Origin: VXMF01 sp965206775
GTDB taxonomy: Bacteria; Acidobacteriota; Terriglobia; Bryobacterales; UBA6623
Assembly: GCA_965206775.1 (NCBI GenBank)
Contig: CBDBKU010000002.1
Span: forward strand, 1,736,001-1,800,000
DNA: 64,000 bases
Reading direction: 5' to 3'
Shown: positions 17,298 to 25,453 of the stretch, in pieces
Position numbering within the stretch: position 1 is the first letter of the stretch
How the letters are laid out: each line of letters starts with the position of its first letter
The notes under the pieces: model-generated
The model's database searches: none
What the model saw: the letters and a program-made list of their open reading frames with translations, nothing else
Told to the model about the DNA's origin: nothing
Made by a program: the position numbers and the translations under genes

Positions 17298-18919
17298 TCA
17301 GTCCTCTTGGACCTCGATCACTGTCAGCATGTGCTTCGCCCGCGAGTGCGCCACGTACCGATCGGCGTTGGTCCGGCTGCCGTTCTTCGCCGGCATCTCG
17401 ATGATCACTACGACATCGGCCTCCAGTCCCTTGAAACGGCTCCAGGAATCCATCAGCACCCCCTTGCCCCTCCGCCACTCACCCAGCTCCGTCGCTAGCG
17501 GAACGCTGCCAAAGTCGCTCGGCCATCGTTCCCGCGTTCGACCCGGAGCGAGCACGGCAACCTGGGACGTCTTCAATCCCCCCCGGCCGGGCATGCACAG
17601 CTCCCTGACGATTCGGCCCGCTTTCCGGAGTGCCTGGTCCAGCGTCGGAACGGAAACGATCTCGGGTTCCTCGCCCGGAGGTGTTCCCGGCCGCGTCCGG
17701 TGCTCATACCCTGCCAGCGCGGCGCAGTGCGCGGCGATGCGGGCCGTGTTCCTGCAGTTGCCGCCAGCGGGTACGGCGCGCCGAATTCCGCGGGCAGGGA
17801 AGGTTTGTCGACATACTGGTTCCGCCTGGGGTCGTAGAAGACGTAGTAGCAGCCCTTGGCGTCCGGGTCCCGGAAGACGGCCTCTAGGCTCGTCCACCAA
17901 AGCTCCCGAAAGTCCTGCCCCTCGTCTACCACGACGGCGTCGAACTTGTGCTCCGGGCCGAGCCCGTCGCAGGCCTGCATCAGCGCTTCCGGGGCTACGC
18001 TGTTCCAGAACGTTTGGTCGTTCCGGTCGCCCATGTCCCACAAGGGCACGTCCCCCGCTCGGCACAGCCGGCTGGCGAGTCAGTGGTAGTTCAGAATGAC
18101 CGGATTGCGGCCCGATGACTCCGGCACGAGGGTCCGGAGCCAATCCTGCAGCGGGCGGTTGTAGCACGGCAGGAGGGTCCGCTGGCCTGCGCGGGCCGCC
18201 TCGTGCGCCTTCGCGAGGGCAAGCAGGGTCTTGCCGGATCCGGCTACGCCGCAGATCGCGGCCGTCGATTGATTGGCAAGGATGTCGAGGATCCGACCCT
18301 GCTCCTCGGTCAGGCGGTGCAGGCGCTCTTCCTGGTCCTCGATCTTGCGCCAGATGACGGGGACAAGCTCGTAGCGGGGATACAGAGCTGCCCGGACGGA
18401 CTCGACCTCCCGGACGTCAAGCCCCCGGTGGTACGGGCGCCTGAAGCTCGCGAAGGCGCGCCGGATGGAATCACTCGCGGTCGGCAGTCTCGCTGCATCC
18501 AGCAGCAGTTCCGGCTGGATGCTGGGGGGCAGCGTTCCGGTGAAACGGCAGTCCGGAAACGCCACGGCATATCCGTAAGTGAACGGCAGCTCGCCGCCCG
18601 AACGCGCGAAGCGCTGCTTCACGAACGTGATGATCTCGCGCATGCCGCGCTGCGCCTGAGTGAACGGAGCCTTGTTCAAGTACCGTGTCTCTCCCCGGAC
18701 CAGGCGGATCCATTGCCCGCCCTCGAAGGCGAGCGATCCCCCGTTGGCCTCGACGAACAGCATGCCTCGCTCCCGGTCGAGTAACACGAAGTCGCACTCG
18801 CCCTCCTCGAGGATGCCCCGGCTGTTCCTGCCCAGCCAATTGAACCCGTGATAGACCTCCACCCGGCTCGGCAATTGATGGACCAGCACCCGGGCGGCCG
18901 CACGCTCGCCGGGGCTCAT
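17298..18919 (-). pseudogene. NERD-domain UvrD-like helicase, broken by a stop and a frameshift
   Basis: From ATG 18919 the protein has a NERD nuclease-related domain (GECDFVLLDRERGMLFVEAN, about residues 35-60). It then has a helicase domain with Walker A GVAGSGKTLLA. The frame stops at TGA 18080-18082, directly before LASRLCR. The equivalent codon is probably TGG (Trp). The same frame then continues with Walker B VVVDEGQDF to about 17765. There it must shift to another frame, which carries MDSWSRFKGLEADVVVIIEM and AHSRAKHML to the stop at 17298. About 540 codons in total. Two independent lesions in an otherwise well conserved gene argue for a pseudogene or sequence errors. Confidence 0.82.
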
Positions 18920-19427
18920 TGGCCGTCATGGCAGTAGAGCCGCAATCGGAAACGTGCCATGGACACGGGCGTCGATAGACGGAGGCGCCCCTCGAGAGCG
19001 ATACGGGGGGGCTCCATTCCAGGGTTCCTCGCAATGGCCGGTACGGGTACGGCGACACAGTCGCCCGCCCGCCTGCCGGACTGGCTGGCTGGCTGGCGCA
19101 ACCATAGGCCGGAACAGGCACGCAATCCCCGGGAGACCGGCGAACCTCCGATTCGCTGCCCAGCCGGCCCGGCTGTGCGAGTGCGGCATAGCGGCGTTTT
19201 GCCCTGTGCAACACGAGACTTCTGACGGCGGGCGGGATGCCTCGACGGCGGGCACGTCTGCGCCAGGGCCGAGCGCGGTCAACGCCCGGATGGCCGCCGC
19301 AGCTGCTGCTTTTCGATGTCCGATAATTGGAAAAATGGGCTCTGGCGGATGTCGTGACCGTTTGATGTCTGCTGCCATACTGGAGAATAAAGTTTGAATT
19401 TCCAACTATCCAACAAAGGGGTCTTCC
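18920..19427. other. Intergenic stretch with a recombinase-like half-site
   Basis: 508 bases without a supported gene. A long minus-strand frame crosses it, but its composition does not resemble a protein. TGTCCGATAATT occurs at 19317-19328, followed at 19350 and 19366 by further TGTC starts. The same 12-mer recurs at 22405 and 23383. Confidence 0.5.
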
Positions 19428-19685
19428 GTGCCAATCGTCAAAGTAAAGGACAAATTCCAGGTAACGCTGCCGTCTTCCGTACGCGATCAGGTGGGGGTTG
19501 TCGTAGGCGACATCCTTGAGGCCACTGTGGAGAAAGGGAGAATAACACTCACACCGAAGAGCCTTGTCGATCGCGATATTGCCGAGGGTCTTGAAGACTT
19601 CAAGCAAGGTCGCTCTATCGGGCCGTTCGAAACCGCCGATGCTGCCAGCAAGGCGCTTCGCTGGGCGACCAAACGGGACAAATGA
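19428..19685 (+). CDS. AbrB/MazE-type antitoxin
   Basis: 85 residues from GTG 19428. The N-terminal VKVKDKFQVTLPSSVRDQVG segment is the swapped-hairpin (SpoVT-AbrB) DNA-binding domain. The C-terminal part (GLEDFKQGRSIGPFETADAA) is the likely toxin-binding tail. It overlaps the toxin gene by 4 bases (ATGA at 19682), so the pair is translationally coupled. Antitoxins of this class normally repress their own promoter, which should lie in the AT-richer stretch at 19380-19420. Confidence 0.85.
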   Translation: MPIVKVKDKFQVTLPSSVRDQVGVVVGDILEATVEKGRITLTPKSLVDRDIAEGLEDFKQGRSIGPFETADAASKALRWATKRDK

Positions 19686-19927
19686 AGGTTGCGTTTTCAA
19701 ATCGTTCTGTCCGCCAGTACGGAAAGCTTCCGGTAGCTGTTCAGGCGCGTTTCGACAAACAGCTCGGCTTTCTTCTTTCAAACCTCCAGCATCCCTCGCT
19801 CCGGGCCAAAAAGTATGACGAAGCCGCGAATATCTGGCAGGCTCGCGTCAACAGCCATTACCGTTTCTATTTCCAGATCCACGGCGAAACCTATCGGATT
19901 CTGAGCATCACCGGACATCCCAAATAG
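19682..19927 (+). CDS. RelE/ParE-family toxin
   Basis: 81 residues. The fold pattern KVAFSNRSVRQYGKLPVAVQ, then LRAKKYDEAANIWQARVNSHYRFYF, then YRILSITGHPK matches RelE/ParE-superfamily toxins, which are mRNA interferases or gyrase inhibitors. The start codon lies inside the stop of the antitoxin. AbrB-type antitoxins paired with RelE-like toxins are known. Which target it hits cannot be decided from sequence. Confidence 0.83.
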   Translation: MKVAFSNRSVRQYGKLPVAVQARFDKQLGFLLSNLQHPSLRAKKYDEAANIWQARVNSHYRFYFQIHGETYRILSITGHPK

Positions 19928-20004
19928 CTCTCCGGAACCAACCTCAGTGAACTGCCGCGCACACCCATTCAGAGGAAGCCTTGCACAAAGGGGTCTCCCG
20001 TGGC

Positions 20005-20211
20005 CTTCAGGTTTCGTCTGGAGGAACATGCATTGCTGGACAGTGTTACGGGAAACAACTGGCGATGGCAGTGTGGCGGCGAAATGACCGTGACGAATAG
20101 CTTTGCCACGATATGCAATGGTGGCTACTCATGGCACAAGCAAGAGCGGAACTGATCCCGTCGCCGGGTCGCGGGCCACTCGCGCGGCTTAGCATCGCCG
20201 CTGTTCGCTGG
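20005..20211. other. Short region between toxin-antitoxin repeat and transposase remnant
   Basis: A GTG-started frame of about 50 codons begins at 20000 with the same leader as the antitoxin upstream. It shows no recognisable domain. Nothing else is visible. Confidence 0.35.
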
Positions 20212-21060
20212 CCTCGATTCCCAACGGTCATCAAGAATGTGACCAATCCGACGTCAGAAGAAGCGCAGGTGAAGGGTGCGGTTGTCGAGCCAGGGAATGG
20301 GTTCCCGGAGATCGGCATAGCCGGCGGCTAGCAGTAGCGGGTTGTTGGCCCGGCGCCCCAGGCTGACGGTGATCTCGCTGTCGGTGATGTCGATGCTGGC
20401 ACTGGCATGCACCAGCTTGCGGAAGAGCGTGCTGGCCTTGGCGACCTCGAAGCCGTTACCGATGCGCTGGCCGAGCAGGCGGTACAGCGAGCTGGCCATG
20501 ACCGTGAGCTGGACGTCGAGATCGACCTTCATCGGCACGGCGGCCGACAGCGCGTCCACGTGGAAGAAGTCGATGGCGTCGGCAATGGTGTTCTCGATCA
20601 CCATGCGGCGCGCATAGCGGTCGATCAGGCGGGCCGCCGGCTCGTCCATCTGGTTGGTCAGCAGCAGGGTCGGCTTCTCGTGGCCGAGATCGGTGACGGC
20701 GATCTGGCGGATGGCTTCCGGGTAGTGCTTGAGGCGGACCGTGCGCTCGAGGATGCGCGGCGTGCGGTAGATGCGGCCGACGTTGGCGAGCCTGACCTTG
20801 CGCCACTGGGCGGGCGGGACGGCGAGCAGTTCGGCGACCATTTTGGCGGTGCGCCGGCGCAGGGTCAGGAAGGCGATGCCCATCTGGTTGAGCCGGGCGA
20901 GGTTGGCATAGGTGGTCAGGCGGGAGTCGAAGACGAGTTCGGCGGGCAGCTCTCCGGTGCGTTCGCGCCAGGCCTCGGCGAAGCGCAGGATCTCGTCGTT
21001 CTGTTCGTCGTGCGTCGGGCGGTCTTGCGCAGGCAGTTCGATTCGCTCGAGGCGATCTCG
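20212..21060 (-). mobile_element. Truncated insertion sequence, same family as the one at 31.4 kb
   Basis: The right end is marked by CCTCGATTCCCA at 20212-20223, which matches CCTGAATTCCCA of the complete element at 31400-33512 and is followed in both by a further similar stretch ending in TGTGAC. The transposase C-terminal half lies inside. The other end and the N-terminal half are missing, with the break at about 21010-21110. Confidence 0.75.
20254..21060 (-). pseudogene. 5'-truncated DDE transposase
   Basis: The frame aligns along its length with the C-terminal half of the transposase at 31727-33493: NDEILRFAEAWRERTG, LVFDSRLTTYANLARL, IRQIAVTDLGHEKPTLLLTN and RYARRMVIENTIADAIDFFH are shared. 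The acidic residues in FDS and IEN are the likely second and third catalytic positions. About 270 N-terminal residues are absent. Upstream of about 21060 the frame stays open but loses all similarity, which marks the truncation. Confidence 0.82.
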
Positions 21061-21117
21061 CATCTCGTTGCCGCAGAGAGGGGTCACGCGGCGCCTCCGC
21101 TGCTTCGCCCGAGTTGC

Positions 21118-21483
21118 GAGGAATTGATTTGGATCAGCTACTTGGCCAGCATTCCCGACGGCGATGCGGAGGAGCTTATCGCCTGTGGGGCGTGTATCGA
21201 TGCGCGCGAACTTCTTGAAGCGCAGCACGCCTATGGGGGGCAAGCTGCCATGGAAGAACTCGGCCTCCTACCGGCATACAAACGAGCAGTGGCAGACAAG
21301 AAAGCCATGCGTCCACAGATCCGAGCTCTAGGGAGAAAGCTAGGCTGGCCTCCCAAAACGGTAGATGCAGCGAGGCGGCCTTCCCTGTCCTGGCTCGCGA
21401 AAAGGACCGGGCGGAAGGATGTCTACGAGTACATATATTGCGTTGGACTAAACCGCTACGCGGTATTGGTGGTCGATCGATAG
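21118..21483 (+). pseudogene. C-terminal gene fragment, possibly DUF5677-like
   Basis: The plus-strand frame ending at 21483 reads as real protein from about 21118 (WISYLASIPDGDAEELIACG, then AVADKKAMRPQIRALGRKLG, then LAKRTGRKDVYEYIYCVG). It has no start codon of its own that makes sense, and upstream it meets the truncated transposase. The pattern resembles the C-terminal part of DUF5677 proteins, but this is weak. I read it as a gene truncated by insertion or deletion. Confidence 0.5.
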
Positions 21484-22464
21484 CGCGTGTACCCAGTCTT
21501 CGCTAGGTCGGTCTGCAAGGGCAACTCCCTGGAATTCGTCGGCTGACCCGGAGACTCGCCTGGCGGATGCATGGAGCGGCGCCTGATGGCAGCGCATGGC
21601 GTTCGCCTGGACGAAACCGCCACTGCGGTGATTGCGTCATTACTTGGGCGCGATGGTGAACGCCTCCGACATTGACGGCCGCGCCTACACGAGGCCTGCC
21701 ACCCGTGCCGGCCGTCCTCGTCAGAGCGGTCCCGACTCGTACAGAATCTCGCCGCGTCCAGTTTCCAATCGCCAAACTCGATTGAACGCCCAGAATATAT
21801 ATGTTGTGTGCCCTCCGCCAATCCGCCCCCCGCTCCTTGCCGTCTCTTCGGTGCCTGTCCCCTACCACCCGACCCATCCAGTAACTTCGCGTCCAGGTCC
21901 GGTTCGGCGGTTCAGCCCAATACATTTTTAGCCCACCGGCGCGGCGCACGGCTCCCTTCTCCTTATCCGCTCACCCAACTGCCGCGCCGCCGACCTATAA
22001 AATGCTCTTCACATGTCGCGCTTCGTGCACTTCAGCGCGCACGGGCTTCTCCGGCTCGCCTGCTGCAAGCCGGGGAGCGTATCGGTTCGCTCCGTACACT
22101 TCCGAAATTACTGGGGAGCATTTTCACTTTACCTGGGCTTCCATCTGTTTCTTGAGTCGACAATTGAACTCTGCGGGACTCTCGGCATGCCGGAAGGTGG
22201 AATGAACGAGACGGACTTGCTCTCGGCAGCTGAGCGGGTCGGGGCGTTTGGCAAGGTACTGGTCATCACGGCGGAAGAGTTGGCGTGGCCCGAGTAGGCT
22301 GGATTGCAGGCCCCTCGGTTTCCAATTACCGCAATCGGTCACCAGCGGAATCGAGCAGATGGGGGCAGTGGCGCTCGTGTTTGCTCCGGCGCATCGCGAT
22401 TCCGTGTCCGATAATTCCAGGACCGGAGCTTTCGTCGAGATGAGACACGCTGGCCTGTGCGGTC
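21484..22464. other. Long stretch without a recognisable gene
   Basis: About 980 bases. A plus-strand frame at 22013-22297 (94 codons) has no domain I recognise. TGTCCGATAATT occurs at 22405-22416, 49 bases beyond the stop of the zeta-type gene, in an imperfect palindrome with GGACCGG. Otherwise I see nothing. Confidence 0.5.
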
Positions 22465-23250
22465 CTATCGGCTGAAGTCATAGTCATCGCGGTCCGGAGC
22501 GTGCCGTCGCTGCGGTGTCTCCCGCAATCGCCGCGGGCTCTCTCGGGTACGGGATCCCGCAGGGAGCGGCCTGGCGACTCGGGGCGGTGACGGCTTGCGG
22601 GCAAGCTTGGCCTCCTGTCGCCGCAGTTCGGCCTGTCTATGGGCAAGCGCCTGCAGCCAGTTTGTGCACCATGGGGCCGGGTCGGCGACCTGCCAGCAAA
22701 CCCTCCCCCGCTCCAGCCGGCATTGCTCGACAGGTCTGGGCAGGTGGAAATCGTCATGCTCGGAATTGTCGAGGAGCTGGAGCTGGTCGAATCGCTCTGC
22801 TGTGCGGCGCAGGTTGGACAGGGAGTACCTCCAGCGCTCAGGGACTCGTTGCGGGTCGACCATGTGTCCGGTGCCGGCAAACACGCGCTGCTCGATCCTG
22901 TCGATATTGATCTGCGGATCGTTGGTGCCGAAGTACACTCCCTCGACGCGGTAGCCAGCCTCGATGACGCGTTCCACGATGGCAGGCCCGGGCTGGCCGG
23001 AGTAGGTGCTTTCCGTGCCGAAGTCCAGCCGCTGCCCGATCGCTTCCGCGATTTGCGCGTCGACGTACACTCGCGTTCGGGCACGGGCCTCCGGGCTGTT
23101 CCAGTCCCCGATGCCGCCAGCAATCGAGTCCTGGTCGAAATAGCGCGTCGGCAGCAGGTCGTAGTTCTTGCGCTTCCAGGCACTCTTGCCGACGCCATTG
23201 CAACCCATCACGATGGTGAACACAGGGCGGGGGTCAATTAACTCGGACAT
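22465..23250 (-). CDS. Zeta-toxin-like P-loop kinase
   Basis: 261 residues. The Walker A loop GCNGVGKS is at residues 16-23, followed by YFDQDSIAGGIGDWN and DFGTESTYSG. This layout matches zeta-type toxins, which phosphorylate UDP-N-acetylglucosamine, and related AAA_33 kinases. The last 60 residues are arginine-rich and look like a tail outside the kinase core. No epsilon-type antitoxin is adjacent, so the protein may be a solitary zeta-like kinase. It sits between two copies of TGTCCGATAATT (22405 and 23383), in an otherwise gene-poor stretch. Confidence 0.78.
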   Translation of the reverse strand: MSELIDPRPVFTIVMGCNGVGKSAWKRKNYDLLPTRYFDQDSIAGGIGDWNSPEARARTRVYVDAQIAEAIGQRLDFGTESTYSGQPGPAIVERVIEAGYRVEGVYFGTNDPQINIDRIEQRVFAGTGHMVDPQRVPERWRYSLSNLRRTAERFDQLQLLDNSEHDDFHLPRPVEQCRLERGRVCWQVADPAPWCTNWLQALAHRQAELRRQEAKLARKPSPPRVARPLPAGSRTRESPRRLRETPQRRHAPDRDDYDFSR

Positions 23251-23380
23251 GCCTTCATTGTCGGGCAGAACCAGCCGCCATGCGCGGCGCTGACCTCGAG
23301 TTTCGAGCGGGCTACGACTGAGCGTGCTCTTACAGCAGGGGGATCACCGTGTCGGGCCAGCGCCTCTAGCCGCCCTTCTG

Positions 23381-23411
23381 GATGTCCGATAATTCTGCGT
23401 TATGGGACATC
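23381..23411. repeat. Palindromic recombination-like site
   Basis: GATGTCCGATAA (23381-23392) and TTATGGGACATC (23400-23411) form 12-base arms that pair at 11 positions around a 7-base spacer. The left arm contains the TGTCCGATAATT 12-mer also found at 19317 and 22405. The layout resembles binding sites of site-specific recombinases. No recombinase gene lies beside it. A GC-rich hairpin (about 23411-23462) follows directly. Confidence 0.6.
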
Positions 23412-23639
23412 CTCCCCTCCCGGAGGCGGCGGCGGCCCGCGCCGCCGGGCTGGGGGAGGGGTTCGGCGGCCATTCCGGGCGCGTCGGCTTGGCCGCCGAG
23501 CTCAGCCGCGCCGGCAGGAATCCCACCAGCTTTCCCACAAGCGGGCCCGGCGCTGTGCCCGGCAAGAGAAATCTCGGTGCGGGAGGCGACCTTTGCCTGT
23601 TGAGCTGACATGTCGCTCGAGCTCAGCGTGTCCCAGAAC

Positions 23640-23666
23640 CGCGCGTGGGCTAACAGCTTGACAGCG
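23640..23666 (+). repeat. 27-bp direct repeat, copy 1
   Basis: This 27-base sequence, containing GGGCTAACAGCTTGACAGCG, is repeated without a mismatch at 25338-25364. Similarity continues weakly upstream of both. The complement begins GGCGCTGTCAAGCTG, the look of an IS terminus. Here it appears to be a solo end, because no matching opposite end is nearby. Confidence 0.7.
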
Positions 23667-23774
23667 CCGTTCGGGTTCTTGCCGCTGACCAGATGACCCG
23701 AATGAGGGGCCAGTTTCTGGGCGCCTTGACTTTGCGGTGCACCGCTTGAAACATAAGATGTGGCGTTCATCTTG

Positions 23775-25109
23775 TCCGAGTCCCTCGGCTCAACGATTCT
23801 GCCAGATCGCCTCCGCCTTGCCCGATCTGGGAACCGGCGCCGAACAAGTCCGCTACAGCATCGCCGACGCCGCCTGCCTGCGCCTTGGCGACGTTCTTCC
23901 TCCAAGCACCCTGGCCTTTCTCGACTTCCAACGCCCCATGCAGAAACAGGAGCTCGCTCCAATTGCCAGTCCCTGTTCGGTGTCGAGGACATCCCTTGTG
24001 ACAACTCCATTCGGAACTCCTCGCGGACACGTAACCCCGACCGCTTCGCCGGCCCCTGGCCGATTGCCTCCGAACCGCCCGCGACCACGGGGCCCTCGAG
24101 CCCTTCCTCCGGCCTCGACGGCCGCAATTGCGGTCGCGCTCGACGGAATCCTGATCCACTGCTCCGACTCGATCCGCTGCCCGCAGTGCTCGATCCGCCA
24201 TGTCGGGGCCCACAAGACCGAGCAGTACTTCCATACGATTTGCTCGCGGCGACGGTCGTCCCGACGGCCACAACCGCGTCCTGCCGCTCATGCCGGAATC
24301 GTCCAGCCCCAGCAGGACCCGGCCGCGGAAAGCCGGGTCTGTCCGAGGAGCAGCGCAAGCAGGACTGCGAGCGCAACGCCGCCAAGCGCTGGCTGCCCGC
24401 CCACAGCGACGAGCTGCGCCCCTATGGCCGGTCTTCCTCGGCGACGACCTGTACTGCTGACAGTCCCTGTGCCGACTTCCTCGACCTCCGGGCGGACTTC
24501 CTTTTCGTCTGCAAGCCCGGTAATCACAAGCGGTTATACGAACTGATCCATGACGACTTCACCCACTGCCGGCTGGATCCGCACCCGCAACCACAAACGC
24601 CAGGTCGAGTTGCACCGCTATCGCTGGATGCACGGCCTGCCGGTCCGCGACTCCGACGATGCCGTGCAAGGAACCTGGATCGAGTTCGAGATCCAGCGCC
24701 AGGGCGACGCCCACCTACTACAACTTTCTTCACCAGCTTGGAGGTCACCGCCGAGAACGTGGCCGGGATTGCCCGCCTCGGAAGAGCCCGCTGCAAGATC
24801 GAGAACGAGGCCTTCCATTGCCTGTCCTGCCAGGGCTACAATCTCAAGCACAATTTCGGGCACGGCAGCCGGGGCCTGGCCAATCTGCTCGCCACTCTCA
24901 ACCTGCTCGCCTTCGCGCTGCACACGCTGCTGGACGGCATGCGGGGCTTGTGGCGGCAATGCCGCGACGATGCCGGCACACGCCGCAACTTCTTCAATGA
25001 TCTGCGGTGTCTGTCGCAGCGGTACTGGTTCCCGAACTGGACGAGCTTGCTCACCGAGATGCTGGCTGACCACGCCCCGCGGGCCGGCCCCGGGCTCACG
25101 CTCCCATGA
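23775..25109 (+). pseudogene. Decayed DDE transposase with several frameshifts
   Basis: Conserved pieces occur in order but in different frames. They are DLGTGAEQVRYSIADAACLR (about 23820-23880), SLFGVEDIPCDNSIR (about 23970), KQDCERNAAKRWLPAH (about 24360), FLFVCKPGNHKRLYELI (about 24500), RNHKRQVELHRYRWM (about 24590), then a final block with ARCKIENEAFHCLSCQGYNL and KHNFGHGSRGLANLLATLNL to the stop at 25109. The DCERNAAKR and KIENE blocks identify a known IS4-like DDE family often filed as ISNCY. The gene cannot make a working protein. Confidence 0.8.
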
Positions 25110-25337
25110 GATTGCGACCGAATTCCCCGGCGACCGCCGGACCCGCAGGGGGCCGAGCGGGCAGACGTCTGCCCCGAGGGTGCCGGAACTGCCGGTGAGG
25201 CGCTCGGAGCCGTCCACAGGTGTGCCACTCGCTACTGCCGAGCCGCCACTGGTGCCCTCCCAACTTCTCGCAACACCCCCGAACGCCCGGCGAGACGCCA
25301 ACAGCCCACCTGCATCTCAGGTTTTGAGAATCGCTGG

Positions 25338-25364
25338 CGCGTGGGCTAACAGCTTGACAGCGCC
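25338..25364 (+). repeat. 27-bp direct repeat, copy 2
   Basis: Identical to 23640-23666. It lies about 230 bases beyond the decayed transposase and is probably the right end of that element. A related but shorter end (CTTGACAATGCCC, 25415-25427) lies 26 bases before the permease start. Confidence 0.7.
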
Positions 25365-25453
25365 CGATCGAGTTTTGGGACCATACGACCCCGACTTGCA
25401 GTTCGGCGTGGCGACCGCCGTTAACTTGACAATGCCCAGTATCCTACTGCGAG

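Larger units (their letters stand above)
19413..20004 (+). repeat. Direct repeats flanking the toxin-antitoxin pair
   Basis: ACAAAGGGGTCTTCCGTGCC at 19413-19432 covers the leader and start codon of the antitoxin. ACAAAGGGGTCTCCCGTGGC at 19985-20004, 57 bases after the toxin, matches at 18 of 20 positions. The second copy is also followed by an open frame (GTG at 20000, about 50 codons) that I do not recognise. Confidence 0.6.

Noticed and set aside
18080..18082. In-frame TGA as a possible selenocysteine codon
   Set aside because: The position fits tryptophan rather than a redox residue, the same gene has an additional frameshift, and no SECIS-like hairpin was noted.
18471..19781. Minus-strand open frame of 436 codons
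   Set aside because: It crosses the NERD gene in a different frame, a non-coding stretch and the antisense of the AbrB-type antitoxin. The translated sequence has no domain and is arginine/proline rich.
23381..23462. Integron attC site
   Set aside because: The outer bases do not match the RYYYAAC/GTTRRRY core expected of attC, and no integron integrase is present.
16908..23700. Genomic island integrated at tRNA-Ser
   Set aside because: The tRNA borders an accessory region, but I found no second copy of its 3' end and no integrase gene next to it, so integration there is not supported.
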